DNA of 64,000 nucleotides from Phyllobacterium sp. OV277 (lineage in GTDB: Bacteria; Pseudomonadota; Alphaproteobacteria; Rhizobiales; Rhizobiaceae). Numbering within the stretch: position 1 is the stretch's first letter; each line of letters starts with the position of its first letter. The translations under genes and the position numbers were made by a program. The notes beneath the pieces are model-generated. The model did not search any database, was not told the DNA's origin, and saw only the letters and a list, made by a program, of their open reading frames with translations. The DNA is taken from the NCBI RefSeq assembly GCF_900104355.1, contig NZ_FNIY01000002.1:1054001-1118000 (forward strand). Reading direction: 5' to 3'. Below are positions 53,321-62,574 of this stretch, piece by piece.

Positions 53321-55294
53321 TTATTCAGCTTGACCGGCAGCGGCCTTGCGGGCTTTTTTGGCTTTGTATTTGTCAAAGCCGGAGGGATCGCCGGGCTTGC
53401 GTTCTTTGGGAGCTTTTTTGGCCTTTTCAGGCTTTTCCGTGGTCCAGCCTTCCGGCTTCGCCTTGGCAGGCTTGGCAGCCCAATCGGCTTTTGGCTTGTC
53501 GTCATAAGCACGGGGGCGATCATCGCGCGGTTTGTCATCGCGGGCACGGGGTGGCTTGCGGTCGTCCCATTCGCGCTTCTCGCCAAAGGTCTTCTTCGGC
53601 TTGAAATCGCTGCGTGGGGAGGATGATCCTGCGCCCTCGCTGCGGGTGATATTCACGCCCTTTTCGCCGGTGCCGTATTGCTTGATCCGGGCAAGAAATG
53701 CATCGGCCTTGCTGGCGGTGATTTCGAAGCGGGTTTCGGTCTCAAGAATCTTGATCGAGCCGACATCGGTCTTGGTAATATCGCCAGCCTTGCAGATCAG
53801 CGGCAGCAGCCAGCGCGGTTCGGCACGCTGTTTGCGGCCAACGCTGAGCGAGAACCAGGCGCCGCTTTCAAACTGTTCAAAACGATCTGAACGGGGAGCA
53901 CGGTCGCTGCGATCGCTACGATCACCGCGGCCCGGACGGTCGTCATAGCTTCCCTTGCGGATCGGCTCGAGGACGTGGGCTGGTGTGTTCGACAGTTCTT
54001 CCGGCGCAGGCCGTGCAGCCATTTGCTGACGCATATAAGCGGCTGCAATCTGTTCGGGCGAATGCAGCGCGAGCAATTCGCGCACATGATCGCCTTCTTC
54101 TTCGGTCATGACTTCGGTCAGTGACGCATCGTTGAGGATACGGTCATAATTGCGCTTGTTGATGGCGGCAGCATCCGGCGGCGGCACCATGGTGGTGCTG
54201 AGCTTGGCCATCTGCAGCAGGCGCTCGGCCGAACGGCGGCGCGATGCCGGTACGATCAGAACGCAGATACCCTTGCGGCCCGCGCGTCCCGTACGGCCAC
54301 TGCGGTGGAGCAGTGTATCGGGGTTGGTCGGCAGATCGGCGTGGATAACAAGGTCGAGATTGGGCAGATCAATACCGCGCGCGGCAACGTCGGTGGCAAC
54401 ACAAACGCGGGCACGGCCGTCGCGCATGGCCTGCAATGCATTGGTGCGCTCGGCCTGGCTAAGTTCGCCCGAGAGCGAAACAACGGAGAAACCGCGATTG
54501 GACAGGCGGCTGGTCAGGTGCTTGACCGCTTCGCGGGTCGAGCCGAATACGATAGTGTTCTGTGCATCGTAGAACAGCAGCGCATTGATGATCGCATTTT
54601 CGCGTTCGCGCGGGGCGACCGGCATGATGTGATATTCAATATCGCTGTGCTGGGACTTTTCGCTGGTGGCAGTGATGCGCAGTGCATCGTTCTGGAACTG
54701 TTTTGCCAGCTGGGCAATGGGTTTGGGCACGGTCGCCGAGAACATCAGCGTGCGGCGCTCTTTTGGTGCTTCGCCGAGGATGAATTCAAGGTCTTCACGG
54801 AAGCCAAGGTCGAGCATCTCGTCGGCTTCATCGAGAACAACGGCGCGCAATTCGGTCATATCGAGCGAGCCGCGAGTGATATGGTCGCGCAGACGACCCG
54901 GCGTGCCGACGACAATATGGGCGCCGCCCTGCAATGCACGGCGTTCCTTGGTCATGTCCATGCCGCCAACACAGGAGGCAATGCGTGCACCGGTTTTTTC
55001 GTAGAGCCATTCCAGCTCGCGGCGAACCTGCAAAGCAAGCTCGCGGGTCGGGGCAATGACCAGCGCATAGGGGGCGCCGATAGATGTGAAGCGGTCTTCG
55101 CCTTCAAGCAGCGTCGGTGCGATGGCGATACCGAATGCAACTGTCTTGCCAGAGCCCGTCTGGGCGGAGACGAGAAGGTCGGCGCCATCTGCTTCCGGAG
55201 CAAGCACAGCGGTCTGCACAGGCGTCAGGGTCTCGTAACCACGGGCCGCCAATGCACCGGACAGCGCCGGGGCGATAGAATCGAAAATAGTCAT
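53321..55294 (-). CDS. DEAD-box ATP-dependent RNA helicase with DbpA-type RNA-binding domain
   Basis: A 657-residue SF2 helicase. Walker A AQTGSGKT is at 44-51, the DEAD box in VVLDEADEMLD near 154, SAT in MFSATVP, and HRSGRTGRAGR in the second RecA domain. A DbpA-like RNA-binding domain (about 475-535; GAWFSLSVGRKQRAEPRWLL) is followed by a basic, disordered RGG/KPK-type tail to 657. Its profile fits CsdA/DbpA-like helicases in ribosome assembly or cold adaptation. The ATG at 55294 is chosen because MTIFDSIAPALSGAL is the family-like start. Confidence 0.9.
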   Translation of the reverse strand: MTIFDSIAPALSGALAARGYETLTPVQTAVLAPEADGADLLVSAQTGSGKTVAFGIAIAPTLLEGEDRFTSIGAPYALVIAPTRELALQVRRELEWLYEKTGARIASCVGGMDMTKERRALQGGAHIVVGTPGRLRDHITRGSLDMTELRAVVLDEADEMLDLGFREDLEFILGEAPKERRTLMFSATVPKPIAQLAKQFQNDALRITATSEKSQHSDIEYHIMPVAPRERENAIINALLFYDAQNTIVFGSTREAVKHLTSRLSNRGFSVVSLSGELSQAERTNALQAMRDGRARVCVATDVAARGIDLPNLDLVIHADLPTNPDTLLHRSGRTGRAGRKGICVLIVPASRRRSAERLLQMAKLSTTMVPPPDAAAINKRNYDRILNDASLTEVMTEEEGDHVRELLALHSPEQIAAAYMRQQMAARPAPEELSNTPAHVLEPIRKGSYDDRPGRGDRSDRSDRAPRSDRFEQFESGAWFSLSVGRKQRAEPRWLLPLICKAGDITKTDVGSIKILETETRFEITASKADAFLARIKQYGTGEKGVNITRSEGAGSSSPRSDFKPKKTFGEKREWDDRKPPRARDDKPRDDRPRAYDDKPKADWAAKPAKAKPEGWTTEKPEKAKKAPKERKPGDPSGFDKYKAKKARKAAAGQAE

Positions 55295-55493
55295 TAATGA
55301 ACTTTCAAGTACGTGTTTGGGCTGGTGTTTTCGGCTCGGCATATGTTGGGGCACGAGCGGCACGCATATAGCTTTGTTGCGCTCTCGTAGAGGTTGCGGG
55401 GCATTTCGTCAATGGCGGGGACGCATAGCTCGGTTGCAATTGAGCGGGAGCGGGGGTGCTGAGGGGGCGATTATGGCTTGATTCAGTTGGTGA
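55295..55493. other. Upstream region of the helicase gene
   Basis: About 200 bp between the helicase start and a type A element, part of a 369-bp geneless gap. It must contain the helicase promoter and leader. Nothing else is recognisable. Confidence 0.4.
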
Positions 55494-55655
55494 GTGGTTC
55501 GTGGTTCGACAAGCTCACCATGAGGGAGAGGGGTGATGCAAGGGAGTTAAGTTCTGCACCCTCTGTGATCTGCAACCTTTGTGATCTGCAAAACTGACGA
55601 TTATCGTTGCATCCTCACTCTCCCTCATGGTGAGCTTGTCGAACCACGAACCACA
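55494..55655. repeat. Type A palindromic element
   Basis: Arms of about 36 bp (55494-55529 and 55618-55655) are inverted copies, close to the copy at 34941-35110. The interior carries the GACGATTATCGTTGCATCC segment, i.e. the shared interior in reverse orientation. Confidence 0.85.
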
Positions 55656-55663
55656 CACAGTAC

Positions 55664-56140
55664 TTAAACAGCAAAACCCGCGCGTTTCAGGCGAACAATG
55701 GCAAGATCAAGCGCGGAAAGAAAGGCGGACCGGTCTTTTGGTGAAAAGGGTCTGGGGCCACCGGTGATCTGACCGGCAGAGCGCAACTCGTCCATCAGGT
55801 TGCGGGTGGCCAATGTGTTGCCGATGGATGCCTCGGTGAAGGCGCGGCCCGTGGGGGAGATGGCATCGGCCCCTGCTTTGACGCAGCGGCTGGCGAGCGG
55901 AATGTCTGCCGTCACCACCACATCGCCGCGCGAGACACGTTCGGCAATCCAGTCGTCAGCCGCATCAAAGCCATCGCTGACAATAACGCGCGCGATCATC
56001 GGATCGCGCGGGATGGTCATGAAGGAATTGGAGACGACGAAGACCTTGACGCCATAACGTTCGGCAACGCGGTAAATCTCCGCTTTAACAGGACAGGCAT
56101 CAGCGTCGACATAGATAGTGATGGATTTCTGATCGTTCAT
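55664..56140 (-). CDS. YaiI/YqxD family protein (UPF0178)
   Basis: A 158-residue protein of the UPF0178 family. The acidic N-terminal [14 protein letters not shown] motif and the [22 protein letters not shown] and DIPLASR segments are the conserved PIN-like/NYN-like core, which suggests a nuclease fold. No activity has been shown for the family. The ATG at 56140 lies 2 bp after the exoD stop, so it is coupled to exoD; the longer frame is antisense-like noise. Confidence 0.9.
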   Translation of the reverse strand: MNDQKSITIYVDADACPVKAEIYRVAERYGVKVFVVSNSFMTIPRDPMIARVIVSDGFDAADDWIAERVSRGDVVVTADIPLASRCVKAGADAISPTGRAFTEASIGNTLATRNLMDELRSAGQITGGPRPFSPKDRSAFLSALDLAIVRLKRAGFAV

Positions 56141-56142
56141 GC

Positions 56143-56781
56143 TCAACCGAATATATGAAGGGCGGCAAAACCGACAGATGCGGCAAAGCCAATGGCAAAT
56201 CCGACCGCCAGTGCAGCGACAAGCAGGCCGGTGCCAAGCCATACGCCATCCTGTTCGCCAAGGCCAATACTGAGCAGAACAATGCTGAGCGCCGGCAACT
56301 GGTTGACGAGGGGGACGGGCAGAACAACGAGAAAGGACAGCAAAAGAACGATGATACTGATGATCCGCTCCATGATTGCCTGCGGCAGCGGCCAATAGCG
56401 CGGCTGCGCAAGCCGTTCAAAGCGGGCAAGCAGTGGTTCGAGTTTGCGAACAATACGCCTGTAGGTTTCGATACTGATGAATTTGCGACGCAGGAGTGCC
56501 GGAAACCATGGGTTTTCCATGCCAATCAGCAATTGGGTCGACAGAAGGATGAGGGGAATGCCGAAGATCGTCGATGTTCCCGGCGGTAGGGGTATCAGAT
56601 TAAGCGCTGCGAAGAGAATGAACAGCGCGCCGAAGCTGCGCTCGGAAAGCGCGGACAGAATGTCATCGAATGAAATCCTGTCCGCGTCTGTTTCACCAAG
56701 CTCGACCAGAACGCTGGACAGGCGCCGTTCGGCGGGGTTTCCCGAAGGGTCCCAATCAAACGGTTTCCCACCAGCGTTCAT
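56143..56781 (-). CDS. exoD: Exopolysaccharide synthesis protein ExoD
   Basis: A 212-residue membrane protein of the ExoD family. Recognised by an N-terminal soluble stretch ([20 protein letters not shown]), then [20 protein letters not shown] and the C-terminal helices with [16 protein letters not shown]. In Sinorhizobium, exoD mutants are altered in exopolysaccharide and alkali tolerance. It lies between the TerC gene (upstream) and the UPF0178 gene in a likely operon. Confidence 0.88.
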   Translation of the reverse strand: MNAGGKPFDWDPSGNPAERRLSSVLVELGETDADRISFDDILSALSERSFGALFILFAALNLIPLPPGTSTIFGIPLILLSTQLLIGMENPWFPALLRRKFISIETYRRIVRKLEPLLARFERLAQPRYWPLPQAIMERIISIIVLLLSFLVVLPVPLVNQLPALSIVLLSIGLGEQDGVWLGTGLLVAALAVGFAIGFAASVGFAALHIFG

Positions 56782-56803
56782 GCGTGTTTCTCCATTGATA
56801 GGA

Positions 56804-57844
56804 TTAAGCTTTTCTCTCTGCCTCGGCGATGGAAAGTGCCGAAGCCTGTTCTGCATCTATCGTTAATTCAGACTCTGGCACATCGTTGCGGGTTTTCCAG
56901 AGAGAACTCAGGATACCGGCGGCAAGAATGCCAAGTGTGATCGACAGTGACCACATAGGCGGTATCTTGGCCAGTCCCAAAGCGTCCGCCACGAATATCT
57001 TTCCGCCAATGAAAACAAGCACCAGAGACAGGGCATATTTAAGGTAGACGAAGCGATGGATCAGACTTGCGAGGGCAAAATACAGCGCACGCAGACCAAG
57101 GATCGCAAAGATGTTCGAGGTGAAAACGATATAGGGATCGGTGGTGATGGCAAAAATCGCGGGGATGGAATCCACCGCAAAGATGACATCGGCGAGTTCC
57201 ACCATGACCAGCGCCAACAGCAGGGGAGTGATCCATGTCTTGGATTTGCCCGTATGCGGGTCAGTACGGCGGATCATGAATTTTTGCCCGTGCAATTCGC
57301 TCGTCACACGAAAGCGCTTATTCATGAACTTGAAGACGGGATTGGCGGAAACGTCGTATTCCTCGTCTCCCGCCATCAGCATGCGAATACCTGTGATGAT
57401 CAGGAACGTCGCGAACAGATAGAGGACCCACTCATATTGTTCGACAATCGCAGCACCCGCCGCGATCATGATGCCGCGAAGGATGACAACACCGAGAATG
57501 CCGTAAACAAGCACGCGGTGCTGGAATTGCTTGGGAATGGCGAAATAGCCGAAAATCATGGCGATGACGAAAATATTGTCCATCGCGAGGCTTTTCTCGA
57601 CCACAAAGCCGGTCAGGTACTGCATCCCGGCTTCGCTGCCGAGTTCCCACCAGAGGAAGCCGCCAAAGGCGACACCAAGGCTGATGTAAAATGCCGAAAG
57701 CCAAAGGCTCCGGCTCATGCCTATATCGTGATTTTTTCGATTAAGAACGCCCAGATCGAGGACGAGAAGAACAAGTACGAGGGCAAAAAAGCCAAGCCAC
57801 ATCCATAGGGGCTTGCCCATGGCATCAACAAACAGAATCTCCAT
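56804..57844 (-). CDS. TerC family integral membrane protein (Alx-like)
   Basis: A 346-residue protein with about nine helices. TerC family marks include VVEKSLAMDNIFVIAMIFGY and ELADVIFAVDSIPAIFAI, whose acidic residues line a probable metal path. Alx of E. coli exports manganese, and other members act in metal insertion for exported enzymes or tellurite resistance. It is 22 bp upstream of exoD on the same strand. I looked for a yybP-ykoY manganese riboswitch in its leader and could not make the consensus fit. Confidence 0.88.
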   Translation of the reverse strand: MEILFVDAMGKPLWMWLGFFALVLVLLVLDLGVLNRKNHDIGMSRSLWLSAFYISLGVAFGGFLWWELGSEAGMQYLTGFVVEKSLAMDNIFVIAMIFGYFAIPKQFQHRVLVYGILGVVILRGIMIAAGAAIVEQYEWVLYLFATFLIITGIRMLMAGDEEYDVSANPVFKFMNKRFRVTSELHGQKFMIRRTDPHTGKSKTWITPLLLALVMVELADVIFAVDSIPAIFAITTDPYIVFTSNIFAILGLRALYFALASLIHRFVYLKYALSLVLVFIGGKIFVADALGLAKIPPMWSLSITLGILAAGILSSLWKTRNDVPESELTIDAEQASALSIAEAERKA

Positions 57845-58029
57845 GTGAAAAATGATCCGCCGGCATCGGTTCCAGATTACAGCTCCGACATCACGAAAGA
57901 GCCGGTCACTTCCGCCAGAGGGGCCCGGTGCTGCAATTCTGTTTCAGTTGGGGAGAAGCACAGACCAATGCAAGGGTTTGATCGTAATAAATAATTCAGC
58001 CGGACAGAATGCCGCGCAGTGCGCAGCTA

Positions 58030-58911
58030 TCAGCGGGTTGGAACGGGGTTTTCACCGCGATAATCGTAAAAACCGCGCCCGGCCTTGCGCCCGAGCCAGC
58101 CAGCTTCGACATATTTGACCAGAAGCGGGCAGGGCCGGTATTTTGAATCCGCCAGACCATCATGCAGCACCTGCATGATCGACAGGCAGGTGTCGAGGCC
58201 GATGAAGTCGGCAAGCTGCAACGGGCCCATCGGATGATTGGCGCCAAGCTTCATAGCCGTATCGATGGCTTCAACCGAACCGACGCCTTCATAAAGCACA
58301 TAGATGGCTTCGTTGATCATCGGCAGAAGAATACGATTGACGATGAAAGCCGGGAAATCCTCGGAGACGGTCAATGTCTTGTCGAGGCTGGTAACGAACT
58401 GGCGCGCGGATTCGAAGGTGACGTTTTCCGTGGCGATGCCGCGGATCAGTTCAACCAGCTTCATCACCGGAACCGGATTCATGAAGTGAATGCCGATAAA
58501 GCGCTCGGGGCGATCCGTGGTGGCGGCAAGCCGTGTGATGGAAATCGATGAGGTATTGGTGGCGAGGATCGCCTCCGGGTTGAGGTTGGGGCAAAGCTGG
58601 GCAAAAATCTTGCGCTTGACGGTTTCGTCTTCCGTCGCGGCTTCAATGGCAAGATCAACGCCCGCAAGATCTTCCATGCGCGGGGCAGGGCGGATGCGCG
58701 ACATGCCCTTCACACGCTCTGCTTCCTCAAGCTTGCCGTGGGAAACCTGCCGCGCCATGTTGCCATTGACGGTGGCAATGGCCTTTTCCAGCTGTTCGGC
58801 GGATTGGTCGTGGATCAAAACATCATATCCGGCCAGTGCACAAACGTGAGCGATACCTCCGCCCATTTGTCCCGCGCCGATAATGCCTACAGTTTTGATC
58901 GAGCCAGCCAT
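58030..58911 (-). CDS. 3-hydroxybutyryl-CoA dehydrogenase
   Basis: A 293-residue 3-hydroxyacyl-CoA dehydrogenase. The Rossmann motif GAGQMGGGIAHV is at the N terminus, the catalytic His lies in FIGIHFMNPVPVMKLVEL and the C-terminal domain ends with KAGRGFYDY. The enzyme oxidises or forms 3-hydroxybutyryl-CoA in fatty acid or polyhydroxybutyrate pathways. It sits next to etfA and etfB on the same strand, an arrangement that links acyl-CoA oxidation to electron transfer, with a palindrome and terminator between. Confidence 0.93.
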   Translation of the reverse strand: MAGSIKTVGIIGAGQMGGGIAHVCALAGYDVLIHDQSAEQLEKAIATVNGNMARQVSHGKLEEAERVKGMSRIRPAPRMEDLAGVDLAIEAATEDETVKRKIFAQLCPNLNPEAILATNTSSISITRLAATTDRPERFIGIHFMNPVPVMKLVELIRGIATENVTFESARQFVTSLDKTLTVSEDFPAFIVNRILLPMINEAIYVLYEGVGSVEAIDTAMKLGANHPMGPLQLADFIGLDTCLSIMQVLHDGLADSKYRPCPLLVKYVEAGWLGRKAGRGFYDYRGENPVPTR

Positions 58912-58945
58912 GTTTCCATCCGTTTATTTATTGTAGCACCAAACC

Positions 58946-59015
58946 AGGGTCAAAACTCATTAATCTGGTGGAAATAGCACGAGGCTTTTCGACCAGATTA
59001 ATGAGTTTTGACCCT
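58946..59015. repeat. 70-bp perfect 24-bp inverted repeat
   Basis: AGGGTCAAAACTCATTAATC and the next four bases (to 58969) are repeated exactly in inverted form at 58992-59015, around a 22-base centre. It stands between the etfA terminator and the 3-hydroxybutyryl-CoA dehydrogenase start. It would form a strong hairpin or cruciform. Confidence 0.75.
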
Positions 59016-59017
59016 AA

Positions 59018-59050
59018 ATGGCCGGGGTAGCATTCGTCTACCCCGGCCAT
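59018..59050 (-). terminator. Terminator-like hairpin after etfA
   Basis: A 13-bp perfect stem (ATGGCCGGGGTAG with CTACCCCGGCCAT, 7-base loop) lies about 30 bp after the etfA stop. The T tract after it on the minus strand is short, so stopping may be incomplete. Confidence 0.6.
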
Positions 59051-59079
59051 GCAGATTCATTTCAATCTTGCGATTAAAA

Positions 59080-60009
59080 TCAGAGCGCTTTTTCAAGCTC
59101 CGGCAGAATAACGAAGAGATCGCCTACCAGACCGTAATCGGCAACCTGGAAAATCGGTGCTTCTTCGTCTTTGTTGATGGCAACGATGACCTTGGAGTCC
59201 TTCATGCCTGCCAGATGCTGAATGGCTCCGGAGATACCAACAGCGATGTAAAGATCAGGCGCAACAACCTTGCCTGTCTGACCAACCTGCCAGTCATTGG
59301 GAGCATAACCGGCGTCCACCGCAGCGCGCGATGCGCCGACGGCAGCACCGAGCTTGTCGGCAACCGGAAGGATGACTTCCTTGAACTTCTCGTTGGAACC
59401 AAGCGCACGGCCACCGGAGATGATGATCTTCGCCGAAGTGAGTTCCGGACGGTCACCGCCCGAAAGCTTGGCTTCGATGAACTTCGACAGGCCGGGATTG
59501 GCGGCAGCCGCAACAGTCTCGACAGAAGCCGAGCCACCTTCGCCAGCCGCCGCAAAGGTTGCGGTGCGTACGGTGATGACACGCGTTGCATCGGTCGCCT
59601 GAACGGTCTGCAGGGCGTTACCCGCATAGATCGGACGCTTGAATGTATCGGGTGCGATGACCTCGATAATATCGGAGATCTGCATGACATCGAGCAGAGC
59701 TGCAACGCGCGGCAGGATATTCTTACCGTTGGTGGTTGCAGCGGCAATGATGGTGTCATAGTTGCCAGCGATCGAAACGATCAGGGCAGCCGTGGCTTCC
59801 GCAAGGCGGTTGGCCAGATCATCGCTGTCTGCAAGCAGGACTTTCTTGACACCGGCAAGCTTGGCAGCCTGATCGGCAACGCCCTTGGCGCCTTTGCCAG
59901 CCACCAGAACATGCACATCGGAACCGATGGCAAGCGCTGCGGTCAATGCCTTGGCGGTCTGGTCGGAAAGGGTCTCGTTATCGTGTTCGGCAAAAAGAAG
60001 AATAGCCAT
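59080..60009 (-). CDS. etfA: Electron transfer flavoprotein subunit alpha
   Basis: A 309-residue FAD-binding ETF subunit. The C-terminal FAD region is visible ([21 protein letters not shown], then [20 protein letters not shown] and [12 protein letters not shown]). It pairs with EtfB to pass electrons from acyl-CoA dehydrogenases to ETF-ubiquinone oxidoreductase. It is 20 bp downstream of etfB in one operon. Confidence 0.96.
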   Translation of the reverse strand: MAILLFAEHDNETLSDQTAKALTAALAIGSDVHVLVAGKGAKGVADQAAKLAGVKKVLLADSDDLANRLAEATAALIVSIAGNYDTIIAAATTNGKNILPRVAALLDVMQISDIIEVIAPDTFKRPIYAGNALQTVQATDATRVITVRTATFAAAGEGGSASVETVAAAANPGLSKFIEAKLSGGDRPELTSAKIIISGGRALGSNEKFKEVILPVADKLGAAVGASRAAVDAGYAPNDWQVGQTGKVVAPDLYIAVGISGAIQHLAGMKDSKVIVAINKDEEAPIFQVADYGLVGDLFVILPELEKAL

Positions 60010-60029
60010 GGTGAATTCCTTTCCTGATC

Positions 60030-60779
60030 TTAGAGAACGCCAGCTTCGTTCTTCAGCTTGCTGATGAGTTCGGCAACGTCCTTGACCTTGACGCCTGCCT
60101 TGCGGCCACCCGGCTCTTCGGTCTTGAGAACCTTGAGACGTGGTTTGGTGTCAACGCCGTAATCGGCTGCAGTCTTTTCATCCAGCGGCTTCTTCTTTGC
60201 CTTCATGATATTCGGCAGGGAAGCATAGCGCGGCTGGTTGAGGCGAAGGTCCGTGGTGACTATGGCCGGGAGCTTGATTTCGATGGTCTGGAGGCCGCCG
60301 TCAACTTCGCGGGTAACGTTGGCAGTATCGCCGCCAAGTTCAACCTTCGAAGCAAATGTGCCCTGGCTCCAGCCGAGGAGTGCCGAAAGCATCTGGCCTG
60401 TTTGGTTGGCATCGTCGTCAATGGCCTGCTTGCCGAGAATGACGAGCTTTGGCTGTTCGGCGTCGACAATGCCCTTCAAAATCTTGGCAACGGCCAGCGG
60501 CTCGACGAGATCGTCAACCTTGACCAGAATGCCGCGATCGGCGCCCATGGCGAGCGCAGTGCGGATGGTTTCCTGAGCCTGAGCAGGTCCAACGGAGACA
60601 ACGATCACTTCCTCTACCTTGCCAGCCTCTTTCAGGCGCAGGGCTTCCTCGACCGCGATTTCGTCGAACGGGTTCATCGACATCTTCACATTGGCAAGCT
60701 CAACGCCCGAACCGTCGCCCTTAACCCTGATCTTCACATTGTAATCGACTACCCGCTTTACCGGTACGAGGACTTTCAT
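60030..60779 (-). CDS. etfB: Electron transfer flavoprotein subunit beta
   Basis: A 249-residue ETF subunit starting [17 protein letters not shown]. The AMP-binding signature region [17 protein letters not shown] and the [21 protein letters not shown]-like segment are canonical. With EtfA it forms the soluble electron carrier of beta-oxidation. A 16-bp palindrome about 90 bp upstream may be an operator. Confidence 0.96.
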   Translation of the reverse strand: MKVLVPVKRVVDYNVKIRVKGDGSGVELANVKMSMNPFDEIAVEEALRLKEAGKVEEVIVVSVGPAQAQETIRTALAMGADRGILVKVDDLVEPLAVAKILKGIVDAEQPKLVILGKQAIDDDANQTGQMLSALLGWSQGTFASKVELGGDTANVTREVDGGLQTIEIKLPAIVTTDLRLNQPRYASLPNIMKAKKKPLDEKTAADYGVDTKPRLKVLKTEEPGGRKAGVKVKDVAELISKLKNEAGVL

Positions 60780-60868
60780 GGGGACTCCCTCTCAAAAAAC
60801 TGCAAGCTGATTTAACTGCCGGGCAATGGCACCCGCTTGCCGGATGCCGACATTGAAGCGAAAAAAAC

Positions 60869-60884
60869 GACACGCTGGCGTGTC
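60869..60884. promoter_or_regulatory. 16-bp palindrome upstream of etfBA
   Basis: GACACGC and GCGTGTC are inverted around two bases, following an A-rich stretch. It lies in the 195-bp gap before etfB and has the form of a regulator-binding site. The regulator is not known. Confidence 0.35.
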
Positions 60885-60974
60885 AGGATCGTGCGGGACC
60901 GTAAATATGACTAACGTAAAGGTCAATCGCGGAGTTTGCGCTTATCCGCCTTAAACGATTGAAAGTTGCCGGCT

Positions 60975-61736
60975 CTAGCGACCCCAGCGGGTTGATGGTG
61001 GTTCAGGCGGTGTCTGTTCCGATTGCTTGTCGATCACGACGGCGCGCGGTGAAACGATGGCGCGATCAAAAAGCGGGACGCTTCGCCGTTTGAACGGGAT
61101 CAGCAGGAGGGCACCGGCAATAATGCCGCCAACATGGCCAGACCACGATATGCGATCCTCGCCATGGGTGATCACCATGACGAACTGAATGCCGACCCAA
61201 AGCAGCAGGGGATAGAGCGCGGGGATGCGCAGGGGAATACGGCCAAAGGCCAGCACCCAGACCCGGACACGGGGATGCAGCAGCAGATAGGCCATGATCA
61301 CCCCGGCAATGGCGGCCGATGCCCCAATGAGCGGCCCCTCCGACATTGGATCAAGTGTGCCGTGCAGGAAAGCACCGGCGGCGGCGCAAAGCAGATAAAA
61401 GATCAGGAATTTGATGTGCCCCATTGCGTCTTCGACATTGTCGCCAAAAACCCAAAGGAACAGCATGTTGCCGCCCAGATGCCAAATATTGGCATGCAGG
61501 AAGGCATAGGTGACGTAGGTAAAGGTGGATGGCACGAAATCAAACTCGGGCGGAAGCACAGCTGAGTGGTGCATCACGGCCGGAATGTAGCCAAAGCCGA
61601 TAGCGGCAGCGTTGGAGGCGGTATCGGAGAGGCTCGTAAGGCAGAAAATTAGGACATTCAGGGCAATCAGCGTCAGGGTGACGTATTGAAGCTTGATGTA
61701 TTTGAGGCTGTTGGCGTCGTAGAGTGGTATGAACAT
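60975..61736 (-). CDS. Rhomboid family intramembrane serine protease
   Basis: A 253-residue membrane protein with six or more helices. The catalytic Ser is S140 in IGASAAIAG, and the partner His is H201 in SGHVGGIIAG. The HLGGNMLFLWVFGDNVEDAMG segment after the second helix and the first-loop region are typical. It cleaves membrane proteins within the bilayer; the substrate is unknown. It is 18 bp downstream of the adenosyltransferase gene. Confidence 0.92.
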   Translation of the reverse strand: MFIPLYDANSLKYIKLQYVTLTLIALNVLIFCLTSLSDTASNAAAIGFGYIPAVMHHSAVLPPEFDFVPSTFTYVTYAFLHANIWHLGGNMLFLWVFGDNVEDAMGHIKFLIFYLLCAAAGAFLHGTLDPMSEGPLIGASAAIAGVIMAYLLLHPRVRVWVLAFGRIPLRIPALYPLLLWVGIQFVMVITHGEDRISWSGHVGGIIAGALLLIPFKRRSVPLFDRAIVSPRAVVIDKQSEQTPPEPPSTRWGR

Positions 61737-61753
61737 CGGCGCCGTTCCCCCGT

Positions 61754-62335
61754 TCAGCGGTTCTTACCGGGCACCCATAACACGTCCCTTGCGCCATTGT
61801 CATTGACGGCACGCGCGGCGACGAAGAGAAAATCCGAAACACGGTTGATGTATTTGAGCGCCGCTGGCGTGACGATCTCATCGGGCTTTTGCGCCAGCTC
61901 AACCATGTGCCTCTCCGCGCGTCTTGCGACCGTGCGGGCAAGGTGCAGGGCGGCAGAAGCCGCCGATCCGCCCGGTAGAACGAAAGAGCGCAGCGGTGCG
62001 AGTTTTTCATTCAACAGGTCAATATCCGCCTCGACCCGCGCTGTCTGGCTGTCGACAATGCGCAAAGGCTCGTATTCAAGCTTTTCGCCCGTATCAGGGG
62101 TGGCAAGATCGGCACCAAGATCAAAAAGATCATTCTGGATGCGTGCAAGCATGGCATCGATCTCGGGAAAATCCTTCTCCGTATGCAACCGCGCCAGACC
62201 GACACAGGAATTGGCCTCATCAACCGTGCCATAGGCTTCGACACGAAGATCATGCTTCAGACGGCGCGCACCGCTGCCAAGGCCTGTCGTCCCGTCATCG
62301 CCGGTTTTCGTGTAGATCTTGTTGAGCTTAACCAT
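61754..62335 (-). CDS. Cob(I)alamin adenosyltransferase, PduO-type
   Basis: A 193-residue ATR. The ATP-binding N terminus KIYTKTGDDGTTGLGSG and the later VLPGGSAASAALHLARTVARRAER and INRVSDFLFVAARAVN segments define the PduO type. It makes adenosylcobalamin from cob(I)alamin and ATP, so it provides the cofactor for B12-dependent mutases. It overlaps none of its neighbours but is close to the rhomboid gene (18 bp) and the twin-TM gene (12 bp). Confidence 0.95.
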   Translation of the reverse strand: MVKLNKIYTKTGDDGTTGLGSGARRLKHDLRVEAYGTVDEANSCVGLARLHTEKDFPEIDAMLARIQNDLFDLGADLATPDTGEKLEYEPLRIVDSQTARVEADIDLLNEKLAPLRSFVLPGGSAASAALHLARTVARRAERHMVELAQKPDEIVTPAALKYINRVSDFLFVAARAVNDNGARDVLWVPGKNR

Positions 62336-62347
62336 GGGGCTTCCCGA

Positions 62348-62545
62348 TTAACTGGCAGCGCGGTGGAAATAAATCGCGCCAACAATCAGGATAATCGCCA
62401 CCAGTTGCAGGAAAATGCGCAGCTGCATCATCTTGTTGGAGAAATTGGCGTCGCCGCCTTTCATCATGTTACGCAGACCAATCAGCAGCACAATTGCGAC
62501 AGCGGCGATGGCGATGAGCGCCAGAAACTTGAAGATGATATCCAT
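62348..62545 (-). CDS. Twin transmembrane (HIG1-like) small protein
   Basis: A 65-residue protein with two membrane helices (about 4-24 and 43-61) joined by a short loop with MKGGDANFSNKMMQLRIFLQ, the core of the hypoxia-induced-gene (HIG1) family. In Rhizobiales this small protein is often called twin transmembrane protein. Mitochondrial relatives stabilise cytochrome oxidase; whether this one does so is unknown. It precedes the adenosyltransferase in the same direction. Confidence 0.85.
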   Translation of the reverse strand: MDIIFKFLALIAIAAVAIVLLIGLRNMMKGGDANFSNKMMQLRIFLQLVAIILIVGAIYFHRAAS

Positions 62546-62574
62546 TGTTCTTTCCTTTTCAGGCCAATCTCTTT

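Noticed and set aside
57845-58000. yybP-ykoY manganese riboswitch before the TerC gene
   Set aside because: The leader has some pairing potential (GATCCGCCGGCATCGG region), but the conserved loop sequences of the aptamer are not present on the coding strand. A covariance search would settle it.
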